From positions 1 through 64,000 of the forward strand of contig CAJYHS010000099.1 in assembly GCA_913774715.1 (NCBI GenBank): DNA of 64,000 nt. The letters run 5' to 3'. Every line of letters starts with the position of its first letter. Within the stretch, counting starts at the first letter, position 1. A program made the translations under genes and the position numbers. The stretch is from an uncultured Siphonobacter sp. (lineage in GTDB: Bacteria > Bacteroidota > Bacteroidia > Cytophagales > Spirosomataceae). This document shows, piece by piece, positions 19,586-31,201 of this stretch. The notes below the pieces were generated by a model that saw nothing but the letters and a program-made list of their open reading frames with translations, made no database searches and was not told the DNA's origin.

Positions 19586-20617
19586 TTGAAGGCCCTAGCC
19601 GCCGTGGCCGTACTGCCCTTGCCGGAGGTAGGCAGTCATCAGGAAGCCTTGCTTTCTCATTTGGGAAATGTTACGGCCGGCTCCTGGCTTCGAACCTTTA
19701 TTTCTTTCGATGCGGTATTGGTCTTAAGTGGAGCGTTACTAACTTCTTACGTTGGGGTGAATGGGTTAATCAAGCGTATGACCTTAGACCGCATCCTGCC
19801 CCAATTGCTTTTGAAGGAAAACGCAAAGGGAAGTTCACCCAGGATTTTGCTTTTATTCTACTTCCTGTGCTTATCCGTTCTCATCATAACGCAAGGAAAG
19901 CTGGGCCCCTTGGCTGGCGTATACACCATTTCGTTCTTACTGGTGATGATCTACTTCGGGCTGGGAAATTTCCTGTTAAAAATAAAACGAAGTCAACTGC
20001 CCAGGCCCGAACGAGCCTCCGGATTTACGGTCGCCTTGGCCATCCTGGCCGTCATGATTGCTCTCTACGGCAACGTGAGAATGCATACGGAATACCTGAT
20101 TGTCTTCTTGCAGTACTTTCTACCCTCCATGGTAGTAGTTACGCTCTTACTCAATCGCAATGAACTGTTTAATTATTTACTAGTCGGGGTTGATCGCTTC
20201 TTTACCTCGGTTAAAAAATTAGCCGATGTGAGTAAATTTTACTTGACGCAGGCTTCCCTCAGACTAACCCAGCAAGAGTTCGTCTACTTTACCAAAGCCG
20301 ATGACGTTTCCATTTTAAATAAAGTCATGATTTATGTTCAAGAAAATGAAATCACTAGGAAACTAAAAATTGTTACCGTTCTAGCCGACGAAGACTTTGT
20401 AGGCGAGGACTTCCTGCGCGATTTGGAAGTGCTGGACCGGGCCTATCCGGACATTAAGATTGAGTTTTTACAAATTCGGGGCTCCTTTGGTCCTGAAATT
20501 ATTAACCGGCTCAGCAAAGAATGGAACATCCCCATCAACTTCATGTTCATCAGCTCGCCCAGTGATCGCTTCTCACACCGGGTTTCTGATTTGGGAGGGG
20601 TACGATTAATTATTTAA
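19586..20617 (+). pseudogene. APC-family permease, C-terminal part only
   Basis: SFDAVLVLSGALLTSYVGVNGLIKRMTLDRILPQLLL...; multiple TM helices plus a C-terminal cytosolic domain, but no N-terminal TM helices and a TTG as only start. Confidence 0.7.
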
Positions 20618-21724
20618 TTGATTCTGAAAAAATAAAAAACCTGACCTAGACGGCAGCGTAAAAAGCCGGGCGGCTTACGCAATGCAATAGTGCCTATAGA
20701 TCGATAGGGGTTAAGAAGTCCGCTTGGGGCCTGGAGTTAGGATATAAGAAAATAGCTCCTGGTCTAGTGGACAAGAGCGCTCTTAAAAACGCTCATGGGA
20801 TTGGACTACACCGGCAAAGACTGCTGGCTAAGTAAGGGGTTGAGTCGTACAGCCGGGCCGGTTATGCCCAATGAATGTATCAAGTTGGGACGATTCCGCG
20901 TGTTGCACGCTATAAAACAGTGCATTCTATCCATTAAAGAGTTAGAAATACTCTTGCCTTATAGAGTCGTAGGTAAAATCTTCGACTCATGCTTAATAGC
21001 AGGCAACTTCATTTCTTCATGGTTGGTGTATTTTCCTATCTACTGACATTGCCTTGTTTTGCTTGTCTGGCGGTACTATTCCGCCATTTATGAAAGTATT
21101 CCCATCAGCCGTAGCCGGCGACTTGGGAGTGGTAGGAGTGTTTGCTTTTTTCTACACGACTAGCAAGGACTATCCTTTTACGGGTTTTTGTCTTGGTAGA
21201 GAAATGGTTTGCCGGAAACCTAGGAGCCATCCAGCAGAGTAGTTTTCAGTTGTTTCGGGGCACTATGGTCTGGAGGGGTTTGCTGCTTTCAGGCGTAGCT
21301 ATGATGATTGCCAGGGTATTTGTTGCTTTTCACTAGTTCAGCTCGAACCCCAATCAATGAAAGCGAGTACAGGGAAAAAAGTAGAACCCGGCTCAACGGT
21401 TTTGCAGTATCTATTGCTTGGCAACTCCCCTGATGATCGCTCATCAGCATGAAATTATCGAAGAGATTAAAGGCCTGAGTTTAGACGCTCCAACACCGCT
21501 TTAAAAAATGGAATCTACCCGGCACCTTTCTTCGCATGCCCCCCGCTCGTTTTAGCCAATGCAGGCATGCCTAGTACCTTTTTTTCATCGTTCATCTTTG
21601 AGGGTTAAGACCTCAATGGGCTTTCTCTATTCTGAGCCCGTCGATGCCGCTACGGATGGTATGAAGCTGGCGTGGCTGGTTTTGGGCAAGGCATCAATGA
21701 GGCATCTACGGTTCATTTTAAAAG

Positions 21725-21760
21725 CTTAGTAAAAGCGCATATCCTCACGCTTTTACTAAG
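21725..21760. repeat. 13-bp inverted repeat hairpin
   Basis: cttagtaaaagcg ... cgcttttactaag. Confidence 0.6.
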
Positions 21761-22572
21761 GGATAGGTAAGATTTTGCAAGACAGGATCGGGCTAATTTT
21801 AAAGACGCCCTTTGCTAGGCCAGGGGCTTTGCTGAGGGGTGGAAGAAAAAAGTTGCGAAAAACTCCTGCTTTCCCAAAGGCATGAATCCAGTCGAGGGGG
21901 ATTTAGGCTTTAACTAAAAAAGGACACATTGAGCGCCGAGTAGTCCGGTTTACGTTTCCATTAAAGATACTAAGGCAACACTTGGATCTTTGATGAATAC
22001 TGGTAAATTTATCTATACGTCAGCCCTAGATAAGGCTGGTGGGCACTAGACGGCTTGGGTGCCGATTGCCACTAAAGTCCTGTTTTACTTGGTGGATGTT
22101 TACAAATAAATACATTTAATATTTCCTTGGTGCAGGGGATGGTTTGATCATGGATTTAAGGGTTTGGTACCTTTGTTAATACGGCAAGCAATGCTAATTT
22201 TACTAAGCAAGTAAACGACTTAGAATCGACCAGTCAGCGCTTGATTAACTACGAAAAATCACTTTGACATTCATTCGTAAACCAGGCACAAATAAAATCA
22301 ACTACTAACATGAATTCAATGGAGCTTTCGCTAGACAGGTCAGCACTTCTTGCGGGCTTTGCAGGGACAATATGCGCCTATTTACACGGGGCAGTAGAAG
22401 GCGAAATGGCTACTAGTCTTACCTCGGGATAGTACTTTTTTTAGTGCTTAGAGAGGAGCGTACATGGGGAGAAAAAAAAGGGTGAATTAAGGGATTGCTG
22501 ATTTTAACAAGATTTGCAAGGCTGAAGGCTAAGAAGCATTTATCAATGTTTTTGGCATGGACGATTATATAT

Positions 22573-25500
22573 ATGCATTACTTAAATAAGCAACTGCTTC
22601 ATTTGTTAGGGTCCGACACTCGTTTCTTTTCTTTTTTTCAAGAGTCCGGCCTTTGGATTTGGGATGTCATGCATCCAGAAAACTACTGGATGAGCCCTAA
22701 TTTCTGGCTGAAATTAGGGTACGGGGCCGAAGAAATTCCTAACCTTTTAGAGTACTGGAAAGGGCTAATCCATCCCGATGATGTGGACTTGCTTAGTCGT
22801 CAGTTGCAGGCGCATTTGCAAGATCCCGGTAGCAACTTTGATACCTCTATTCGCTACCTTCACAAACGGGGTCATGTGGTTTGGTTTCGCTGCCGGGGTA
22901 TGGCCCTGCGTAATGAGGAAGGCCAGCCCACGCTACTGGTGGTGAGTCATATTGACATTAGTAAAGAAAAAGAAGCCGAGCTGAAAGCCCGCCAGCAGTC
23001 CCTGCTCTACGAATACATTGTCGGTAGTGAGGTCTTGTACGTGGCTAAAATGGACGCATCGGGCTATTACAGCTTCGTTAGTGAGACCTACGCCCAATCC
23101 CTGGGCCAGTCCGTAAAGAGTCTGCTGGCTAGGCCGGCAAGCCTGGGCATCATTGAGGAAGATCTCCCGCTCTATGAGCAAACCATAGAAGCCTGTCTGG
23201 CTCATCCCTTGGTTTCCTATACGGTTCAAATTCGTCATCGTTTGCCGGGCCAGGCCCTGCAGGCCTACGAATGGAACTTGACCGGCCTGGAGGATCATCT
23301 GGGTAGGGTTAGTGAAATCCTGTGTCTGGGACGTAACGTTACGCAAACCCTGAAAACGGAGACCAATTTGGCCGTTCTGCTGATGACCATGAGCGATATG
23401 GTTTCCATCACCACTCCGCAGGGAAAAATTCTGTATTTATCCCCTGCCTGGACTACCATTCTGGATTACTCCGTCATGGATTGCCTCGGGCGAAACATGG
23501 AAGAGTTTATGCATCCCGATGATTTGCCCCAAGCCTTGGCCGTGATCAATCAGGTTAAAGAAAGGGGACAGGCTAGTTTTGAGCACCGCATCAGCCATGG
23601 CCAGGGACACTACCTTTGGATGGAAACCAAAGTCAGCTTTCAGCCCAATAGTGACGAAATCGTGTGGACGAGTCATGACATTGATCAGCGGAAAAAAGCC
23701 GAGGAGGAACTCCTAAAAACCAAACTTCTTTTGGAAGAAACCAGCCGCATTGCCAGGGTAGGTGCTTGGGAGTATGTCGTAGAAAGTCAACGCGTATACT
23801 GGTCGGAGGTAACCAAAGAAATTCACGGGCTGGACTGGAAAGATAGCCTTGAAACCGATGAGCTCCTGGCTTTTTTTGCCACTTCTCAGGCCCAGGAGCG
23901 CATAGTTAAGGTGTTTTGTGAGGCCATCGCTCAGGGACAGGCCTGGGACGTAGAAGAGCAGATTCTCACCCGGCAGGGACAGCTTCGATGGATACGCATG
24001 ATTGGGCAAGTCGAGTGGGCAGAGGGCAAAGCCCTTCGTTTATTTGGAACCATTCAGGATATCGATGATCGCAAAACGGCTCAGCTTCAAAGCGAGAACG
24101 CCCGCCAGCAGGCGGAAGATGCCAGCCGGGCCAAGTCGGAATTCCTGGCCAATATGAGCCACGAAATCAGAACTCCGCTCAACGGAGTGATTGGGTTTTC
24201 CGAACTTTTGCTTAAAACTCCACTCGACGAAACCCAGCATCTGTATCAGCAAACGGTCTATGAATCCGCCCACTCCTTACTGGGCATTATCAACGACATC
24301 CTTGAGTTTTCAAAGATTGAGGCCGGGAAACTATCCCTAGTCATTGAAAGAACGGATTTGGAGCTTTTGAGCCAACAGGCCCTGGCTTTAGTGTCGACCC
24401 AGGCTCAAAATAAAGGCCTGGAGGTCATTCTGGATATGGATGCAAATCTTCCCCAGTGGATTTGGACGGATGAGCTGCGTTTGCGACAGATTTTGGTAAA
24501 CCTTTTAGGCAATGCGGTTAAATTCACCCTGCAGGGAGAAATTGAATTAAAAGTACAACTCCTCAAGGCTGATGGGGAGCAGTCCGTGCTGGGCTTTTCA
24601 GTCCGGGATACGGGCGTTGGCATCGAACCAGAAAATCAGCAAAAAATCTATGAAGCCTTTACCCAGGAAGATTTTTCAGTAACTAAAAAATTTGGGGGTA
24701 CGGGCCTGGGACTGACCATTTCCAGTCGTTTGGTGGGCCTAATGGGAAGCCACTTTGAGCTGTCGAGTCAGGTAGGCAAAGGCAGCTGTTTTAGTTTTAG
24801 TTTGACCTTACCCGCTCAGTCCCGCAGCCAGGAGCTGGATTACCCTTATTTGAGCCGAATTAAGTCCGCACTCGTAGTGGATGATAACGAAACGAGTCGG
24901 CGGGTCTTAGAAAAAATGCTGGCCCAGCACCATATCGTTTGTCGCCTTGCTAAAGATGGATGGGAGGCCTTGGAGCTACTCCAAACCCAGGCCTTTGATG
25001 TCATCCTTATGGATTACGGTATGCCTGCGTTGAATGGGCTGGAAACCTTAGAGAAAATGCGTAGTCGGTTGGATTTTGGCCTGCCACCGGTGCTGCTGAT
25101 GAGCACTTCGGTGGACGGATTAAATCTGCAAAAAAGTGGCAGTACTTGGCTGCTCAAGCCCCTCAAGCGATCCGAGCTGCTGGCTGCACTTTCCAATCTT
25201 TTTGGGCAGGAACGCTCTTCACTTGGCATACCGGTGCCCCGCCTTGAGCAGAGTCAGTTGAACGAGCTGAAAAGTACGGCTTCGGTATTAGTGGTAGAGG
25301 ACAATGCCGTCAACCGTCTACTGGCCAGAAAACTCATTGCTTCCCTTCGACCAGAGCTCATGATCTACGAAGCTCAGGATGGCATTCAGGGTCTGGAAGC
25401 CTTTGAGCGGTATCACCCGGATCTCATCCTGATGGATATTCAAATGCCCGTTATGAATGGGTACGAGGCGGCTCAGCAGATTCGTAAAATAGAAAACCAG

Positions 25501-25656
25501 CACGTTCCCATCTTAGCCCTGACGGCGAGTATACTGCCCGGAGAAAAAGAAAAATGTTTGGCTGCCGGCATGGATGATTATCTAATAAAACCCATTTTGA
25601 GAAGTATGTTGGCAAAAGCGCTCGAAGAGTGGCTGCCTTACCCTACCCTTGAGTAG
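22573..25656 (+). CDS. Hybrid sensor histidine kinase/response regulator (four PAS, HisKA, HATPase, two REC)
   Basis: [79 protein letters not shown]...[20 protein letters not shown]...[16 protein letters not shown] at 22573 preferred by comparison with the paralog. Confidence 0.93.
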   Translation: MHYLNKQLLHLLGSDTRFFSFFQESGLWIWDVMHPENYWMSPNFWLKLGYGAEEIPNLLEYWKGLIHPDDVDLLSRQLQAHLQDPGSNFDTSIRYLHKRGHVVWFRCRGMALRNEEGQPTLLVVSHIDISKEKEAELKARQQSLLYEYIVGSEVLYVAKMDASGYYSFVSETYAQSLGQSVKSLLARPASLGIIEEDLPLYEQTIEACLAHPLVSYTVQIRHRLPGQALQAYEWNLTGLEDHLGRVSEILCLGRNVTQTLKTETNLAVLLMTMSDMVSITTPQGKILYLSPAWTTILDYSVMDCLGRNMEEFMHPDDLPQALAVINQVKERGQASFEHRISHGQGHYLWMETKVSFQPNSDEIVWTSHDIDQRKKAEEELLKTKLLLEETSRIARVGAWEYVVESQRVYWSEVTKEIHGLDWKDSLETDELLAFFATSQAQERIVKVFCEAIAQGQAWDVEEQILTRQGQLRWIRMIGQVEWAEGKALRLFGTIQDIDDRKTAQLQSENARQQAEDASRAKSEFLANMSHEIRTPLNGVIGFSELLLKTPLDETQHLYQQTVYESAHSLLGIINDILEFSKIEAGKLSLVIERTDLELLSQQALALVSTQAQNKGLEVILDMDANLPQWIWTDELRLRQILVNLLGNAVKFTLQGEIELKVQLLKADGEQSVLGFSVRDTGVGIEPENQQKIYEAFTQEDFSVTKKFGGTGLGLTISSRLVGLMGSHFELSSQVGKGSCFSFSLTLPAQSRSQELDYPYLSRIKSALVVDDNETSRRVLEKMLAQHHIVCRLAKDGWEALELLQTQAFDVILMDYGMPALNGLETLEKMRSRLDFGLPPVLLMSTSVDGLNLQKSGSTWLLKPLKRSELLAALSNLFGQERSSLGIPVPRLEQSQLNELKSTASVLVVEDNAVNRLLARKLIASLRPELMIYEAQDGIQGLEAFERYHPDLILMDIQMPVMNGYEAAQQIRKIENQHVPILALTASILPGEKEKCLAAGMDDYLIKPILRSMLAKALEEWLPYPTLE

Positions 25657-25710
25657 GTTCCTTAAACCCTTCAATGTCCTGGTTTAAGGCTGACTAGCAC
25701 TAACAGCGAG

Positions 25711-25740
25711 TGTCTGGGTACAACCTGTCTGGGTACAACC
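25711..25740. repeat. Tandem 15-bp duplication
   Basis: tgtctgggtacaacc x2. Confidence 0.9.
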
Positions 25741-25849
25741 AAAGAAGACCTTTTCTATTTGAGCAGACAGTAGAGCAAAGGGCAAACAAGCCTTTCTGGG
25801 CTAATAGAAGTTTAAACAGTCCGCTAAAGGGCAGGGCGTGGTCACTACT

Positions 25850-26233
25850 TTAAGATAAAATATTGCTAACCTCAAGTAAATTTTGATCGGGATCTCTGAA
25901 ATAAACTGAGTAGATTTTATGGGTAGCTCCGGTGCGCTCGATCGGACCTAGCTCAATGGGTATTTGATGATGGCGGAGTTCTGCAACAATCTCATCCATC
26001 GGCGTTTGACTAATGAAACACAAATCGCCGGCACCGGGGGTGGGTTGGTCGGCCTTGGGATCAATCTCTTGTCCTTTCTGGTGAAGATTGATTTTTTGCT
26101 GATTAAAACGCAAGGCTTTTCGCCCCTGGTTGAATTCTTCGATTTGCATGCCTAACACTTGGTGATAGAATTGCAAGGTTTTATCTACGTCAGCAACCGT
26201 GAGTACTATATGGTCGAGATGGTCTATAATCAT
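25850..26233 (-). CDS. VOC family (glyoxalase/bleomycin-resistance-like) protein
   Basis: IDHLDHIVLTVADVDKTLQFYHQVLGMQIEEF...YSVYFRDPDQNLLEVSN. Confidence 0.93.
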   Translation of the reverse strand: MIIDHLDHIVLTVADVDKTLQFYHQVLGMQIEEFNQGRKALRFNQQKINLHQKGQEIDPKADQPTPGAGDLCFISQTPMDEIVAELRHHQIPIELGPIERTGATHKIYSVYFRDPDQNLLEVSNILS

Positions 26234-26455
26234 TGGTGTAGCGAGTCAAGTCATTTAAATACGCTAAACAAGCGTGCTAAAGCGTTGGACTATTGACAAG
26301 AAAAGTCTTGCCTGTGCCTTTTTCTTCACACGTGATGCGCTCACCTAGCCCCCATTGCGGCACTACTTAGCAGTAGGGGCAATACCTCTGATTGTAAAAC
26401 GAAAGGCCCGTATGGCCTGGTTTTAGTCGCGCACTGGCCGTACTTGGTATTAGAT

Positions 26456-26501
26456 GCCAGGTTTGAGGGCCACCAATCAAAGGTTAGCCCTCAAACCTGG
26501 C
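26456..26501 (-). terminator. 15-bp stem hairpin just downstream of the ScyD/ScyE-like gene
   Basis: gccaggtttgagggc ... gccctcaaacctggc, adjacent to the stop at 26509. Confidence 0.6.
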
Positions 26502-26508
26502 CGTGGTC

Positions 26509-27489
26509 CTACCAGCTAAAGCGCTCTAAAAGGCCCTGACTCACACTGGTTACGTAATAACTATTACCCTTTCGTTCAACGGAAGCCGGGCCCCTTAAAT
26601 CACTTACTAGGGTAGTGCCCAGGGCATTGGCCAGGCGGCCCGAAGGTAAGGTCGGATTAAAAATACCGTCGGATACGAACTCTACCACGACAGGCTTATT
26701 GCCCTCTGAAAGGGTTAGATCCATAATCGTGGTATAGCCTGATTGGTAAACACTGACGACTCCCTGCGGAGTTACCTGGTAGATCACGGCTGAGCCTTTC
26801 GTGAAGGGACCGCCGGAAAGCGTGGAAACCAGAAAGTTAGTACCGTCAAAGACGATACCCGTGGGGACGGCTTCCTGGGCCGGAGTGACGTTAGGCAAAT
26901 GCGCTAGCAGCGTTAATTTACCCGTATTTTTTTCCCGTTTGATGACGGCATTCGTGCCCGCATCCACCAGGACAATGTTGCCACTAGCGTCGGATGTTAA
27001 GTTATAGGCATTGGAGTTCAGGGGAGTGACCAATTTCAGACTGTCAATGAAGGGACGCAAAGCCTGGCTTTTGAGATCACTAAGCTGTAAGGGCTGATTG
27101 GGATTGAGCTGGGAAGCCTTTACACTGTAGAGATTGCCCAGTGCTCCGTGTAAGAAATACAGGGAATCATTGGCAAAGAGTAAATGCGTAATGCCAATAA
27201 AAAAGGCCGGGCCGTCAGGCATGGAAGGCAGGCCCTGCACGACGGGTTTGACCTGATTGTTCTCGATGAGTGAAATCTGACTGTTGGATTGACCCGTACC
27301 GACTTCGGCGACAAAGAGTCTCTCCTGAGCATCAAATGCTATTCCGATGGGACCTTTCAATCCGCTAGCTATAATCTGCCTTTGCACGGAAGCGGGATCT
27401 GGCCCGGTGTGGTCGGTACAGCTAAGGGTAAAAACGGTGAGCGCGACCAAGGCCGTTAGGCCGAGAAGAATCGAACGTGGTTTCATCAT
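26509..27489 (-). CDS. ScyD/ScyE-like NHL/beta-propeller lipoprotein
   Basis: MMKPRSILLGLTALVALTVFTLSCTD; IIASGLKGPIGIAFDAQERLFVAEVGTGQSNSQISLIENNQVKPVVQGLPSM. Confidence 0.75.
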   Translation of the reverse strand: MMKPRSILLGLTALVALTVFTLSCTDHTGPDPASVQRQIIASGLKGPIGIAFDAQERLFVAEVGTGQSNSQISLIENNQVKPVVQGLPSMPDGPAFFIGITHLLFANDSLYFLHGALGNLYSVKASQLNPNQPLQLSDLKSQALRPFIDSLKLVTPLNSNAYNLTSDASGNIVLVDAGTNAVIKREKNTGKLTLLAHLPNVTPAQEAVPTGIVFDGTNFLVSTLSGGPFTKGSAVIYQVTPQGVVSVYQSGYTTIMDLTLSEGNKPVVVEFVSDGIFNPTLPSGRLANALGTTLVSDLRGPASVERKGNSYYVTSVSQGLLERFSW

Positions 27490-28963
27490 GAATTGATTGG
27501 ATAAAAATGAGTAGCCCGGCCATCGGTGCGCTTTACTCGAGCTCACGTAAGCCTACGACTGGTTTGGATGAAAAAGTACGCGGGTAATTAAGAACTGCAA
27601 AGAATGGGCAAGCTTTGTGAAATGATCTAACCCTGGGTTAGCCAGAGGGCCTGACAGGTAAAAATCATTGAAACGAAATCAAGAAGTATACAATTGATGA
27701 GCACAGTCCTGCGCTAACTCGCTTGTTAAGGGGTAGATAAAGATTACGCTAATAATCTGAATTACAGATAAAATGTATGTGAAACGTCTCTTTTTGAAAG
27801 TGAAACAGGCTTCTAAAGCAGTAAGCAAAAAAAAACAAGGCTATGGGCTGCCCAAAACCGGATCATACCGACTTTCTATCCTGAAGGCCAGCAGATTCAA
27901 TCGAGTTATTTTTAAGGGTTTTATTGATCCTCAATGCCTGACCCAAAGGCCTTTATTCACCTACCATCAGCCTGATCAGGCTATCTTGTGCACCTACTGT
28001 AGATTCCCACACTAGGCCCGTGCTATGAAAAGCTAACGCCCACTAGAATACGCTATAGGCAAAGCCAATAGAACATAAGCTGATTTTTGACTAGTGCTTA
28101 GCTAGGAATAGCAAGCCCACCTGCCGGATTATGACTAACCGTAGCGTTTAGCTTGATTAAATTTGCTTGCTAGGCTCGAAGTGAACTATTCGTGTGGGTT
28201 TAAAAATTGCTATTGCTGGCATTGGCACTAACCCGGCTGTGTTCAGCCAGTACTCACTTTCCATTTGTTTTCTTTTAAAGTGGAGATAAATACGCTTTTA
28301 CTTGCTCGCTCTGGCTAGGTTTAGCGATACCTACTTAAGCGGTAAAGTCAAACCAAACGTGAGGCACGAGCAATACGTTTAATGCTCGTTTTAGAGTGAT
28401 AAAGCTTAGGTGTATTACTGCTTTAAATAAAATTAAGTAAAGGAGAGAAATCTTATTGGTATTTAGGCTGCTTAACTACGGGTTACTACTTATATAAATT
28501 AATTTTAAACTCATTTTGTAGACATTTGATAATTGTAGATGAGGGCTTAAGTTCTTGAATTATCTTGCTATTGAAGTCTTTTAATTCATCTAATTAAAGT
28601 CGATATCTTCTGTCTTACTGGTTTGCATTTTCTTGTTCAATAGTGAGACTAGTTCCTTCAAAAATCAATGAAAAGATCATACAATGATCAATTGAAATTA
28701 GCCCTTGTTGAGCAGACTATTTTTAAATGGATGATTGCTTAAAAATGCACTTTCTAAAGAATTACTTTCAAAACTATATAAAGTTACCTGTATTTAGCTA
28801 TCAAGCAGGTTACATCGCCGCTATTGATTTGATTTAATACTGCTATAAAAGTCGATTGTATCTTATTATCTAAACCGAATTCTAGCGCTGATTAACACTC
28901 CATCTGCCGTATGATTAACGGCGTATGGTTCTTCCGTGCTACGTACTTTTTAAATTCATTTAA

Positions 28964-31201
28964 TTGCTCCAGACTATGAAATCACAACTACTCATGGATT
29001 GCAAGAGAATCATTCGATTCTTTACCCTGTTTTTCTTATGCTGGGCCGCTAGAGGAGGGCTTTACGCCCAACAAGTGCTCTGGCCTACGAATGTGGGTGA
29101 TGGATCATCTTCCATGATCTTTCAAAGAGATGCCGCTAACAAGGCCTTGGTTCGCTTCACAGTCGCTTCCGCCAATAATGCGACCATTACCTCGTGTCAG
29201 GTACGCTATAAGAAATATGCACTTTCGGGCGCGCTGGAATCCAACTACGTTGATCCAAGGCCCGGATCATCCTCTTTAACTAATGGCTACCTCAATGGGG
29301 TTAGCATGAGTGGAATGAATGCTTCTTGCCAGGTAAGCTTTACCTTGGAGATTCAGCAGGGCATGTACCAAATGGAAGCCTTAATCAACGGAAGTCAGAC
29401 CTACCGTGACTTTGGCGTTGGGGAAGTCTTTGCCATTGCCGGGCAGTCGAATGCCGCCGGCTATGCCAAAGATAATAATGGGGAGGCGGAAGTAAGCACG
29501 CCCAAATTTGTTCATTACAACAATACCAAAACCCAGTTTGATAGCAATGATCCTGGATCGGCGGGGGTAGGACGAACCTATTATAAATATTACTGGGGAA
29601 AACTGGGTTCGCAGTTGGCAACGGCGTTGAATGTACCCGTGGCTTTTTATCAGGCCGCCTGGTCGGGTACGTCGGTACATACCTGGTATTTGAGCAGTTT
29701 AGGCACCCCAACGGCGTATCCTACTGGTTATCCCTATCAAAACTTAAAAGCGGTTCTTCAAACGACGAAAAATCAGGTGGGACTTCGGGGCGTGCTTTGG
29801 CATCAGGGGGAGACCTATGATACAGGAAATTACAATGATGAACTAAACGCTCTGATTCAACAATCTCGAAACGATGTGGGAGCAGATATTGCCTGGGTGA
29901 TCGCGCGAACGTCTTATATCAATGGCAATGCCCAGCCCGCCATTATCAACGCCCAGAATCGTTTGCTGACTGCCAATATTTACGGCAATAATTTTGTCAT
30001 TAGCGCAAAAGCCTTTGGCGATAATACGGCAACGGTTTATAATAAAACGAACATCTTTTCGGGCCCTGAAACCGATGGATTTACGGGTGCAAGCCGCTTG
30101 TCGGATCAAACTCATTTGAGCGTGCAGGGGCAAGGGCAAGTCGCTAATGCCTGGTTTACGGCTTTGACTCAAAGTTATGGCGGGCAAAACTTCTTTAGCT
30201 ACCCTACGGCTTTGCTTAATTCTCAGGCCACGACGGTCAGTGCCCCGTCCTGTAATAACCCGACGCCCTGCGATCTTTCGAGTGCGGTTTCCATCGGAAA
30301 TTGGAATGGCTATGCCGTGGAGCTTAGAGCCTTGGGAGCCTACCGAGTGCTGGTTACGGTAGTACCCGGAGGGCCCAATGGAGCCCTCAAATACTTTCCA
30401 CGGGGGAAAAACTACTGGAATAGCATCAATCGTAATGCGGGCACGGATGCCTATTACAATTGTATCAATGTCGGGGAAACGGGCTACGGAGGATTGGTAT
30501 TTCCTTCGGAAGTAACCCTGCCAGCTGGTTATGCCGAAGGCTTCGAGCAGGATGGAGCCCGCTATTTTTATCAGAGCAATCAACCCATTGATATCTGCCA
30601 ATTAGATCAACCCCAAACCATTGGCAGTTGGAGTGGCTACAGCGTTCAGCTTCGCAAGTTTGATACCTATAAAGTGCTCGTAACGGTAGTGGCCGGAGGA
30701 CCCAATGGAGCCCTCAAATACTTTGCTCGGGGGAAAAACTACTGGAATAGCATCAATCGTAATGCGGGTACGGATGATTATTACAATTGCATCAACGTGG
30801 GAGAAACCGGCTACGGAGGGTTAGTGCTTCCCCTGGATGTGAATTATACGCCCTCGGGTTATTTAAAAGGCACTGAAAGCGACGGCGCGATCTATTACTA
30901 CCAGCCTAGTGGAGGACGCTTAGCCGCCACTCAGGGCGAAGGGGTAGCCCTAAAGCTGATGGCGATAGCTCCTAATCCTTCCACGGGTACATTCACAGTT
31001 CAGGTAAATGTGATTCAAGATCAACCTGCTGAGCTAGTGGTTAGAAGCATGCAGGGAGTCGTATGGTTTAGAAAAACATTGACGGAAAAAGGGACTCAGA
31101 CGCATCAAATTAATCTGGGTTCTTCGGCGAAAGGGACGGCATTAGTTTCTTTAGAAACAAAGGAAGGCATGATAACCCACCGGGTTATTCTTTTGCCTTA
31201 A
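28964..31201 (+). CDS. Secreted sialate O-acetylesterase-like/SGNH-type esterase with duplicated C-terminal domain and T9SS sorting domain
   Basis: GEVFAIAGQSNAAGYAKDN, GVLWHQGETY; two near-identical ~100-aa repeats; C-terminus MAIAPNPSTGTFTVQVNV...GTALVSLETKEGMITHRVILLP. Confidence 0.85.
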   Translation: MLQTMKSQLLMDCKRIIRFFTLFFLCWAARGGLYAQQVLWPTNVGDGSSSMIFQRDAANKALVRFTVASANNATITSCQVRYKKYALSGALESNYVDPRPGSSSLTNGYLNGVSMSGMNASCQVSFTLEIQQGMYQMEALINGSQTYRDFGVGEVFAIAGQSNAAGYAKDNNGEAEVSTPKFVHYNNTKTQFDSNDPGSAGVGRTYYKYYWGKLGSQLATALNVPVAFYQAAWSGTSVHTWYLSSLGTPTAYPTGYPYQNLKAVLQTTKNQVGLRGVLWHQGETYDTGNYNDELNALIQQSRNDVGADIAWVIARTSYINGNAQPAIINAQNRLLTANIYGNNFVISAKAFGDNTATVYNKTNIFSGPETDGFTGASRLSDQTHLSVQGQGQVANAWFTALTQSYGGQNFFSYPTALLNSQATTVSAPSCNNPTPCDLSSAVSIGNWNGYAVELRALGAYRVLVTVVPGGPNGALKYFPRGKNYWNSINRNAGTDAYYNCINVGETGYGGLVFPSEVTLPAGYAEGFEQDGARYFYQSNQPIDICQLDQPQTIGSWSGYSVQLRKFDTYKVLVTVVAGGPNGALKYFARGKNYWNSINRNAGTDDYYNCINVGETGYGGLVLPLDVNYTPSGYLKGTESDGAIYYYQPSGGRLAATQGEGVALKLMAIAPNPSTGTFTVQVNVIQDQPAELVVRSMQGVVWFRKTLTEKGTQTHQINLGSSAKGTALVSLETKEGMITHRVILLP
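30269..30906 (+). repeat. Intragenic tandem duplication of a ~100-aa domain (30269-30580 and 30596-30906)
   Basis: VLVTVVPGGPNGALKYFPRGKNYWNSINRNAGTDAYYNCINVGETGYGGLV vs VLVTVVAGGPNGALKYFARGKNYWNSINRNAGTDDYYNCINVGETGYGGLV; DNA nearly identical across the core. Confidence 0.95.

Noticed and set aside
19561-20163. 200-aa plus-strand ORF overlapping the APC permease fragment
   Set aside because: Alternative frame; the overlapping frame at 19586 gives coherent TM helices
22933-23346. 137-aa minus-strand ORF inside the first hybrid kinase
   Set aside because: Antisense to a PAS-encoding region; no independent support
25711-25740. 15-bp tandem duplication as a possible functional iteron
   Set aside because: Only two copies after the stop of the kinase gene; more likely a slippage duplication
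27773-28015. 80-aa plus-strand ORF
   Set aside because: Basic low-information translation; looks like chance in an intergenic region
29843-30601. 252-aa minus-strand ORF antisense to the T9SS esterase
   Set aside because: Overlaps a clearly coding, well-motifed plus-strand gene; the antisense translation has no recognisable domain and unlikely composition
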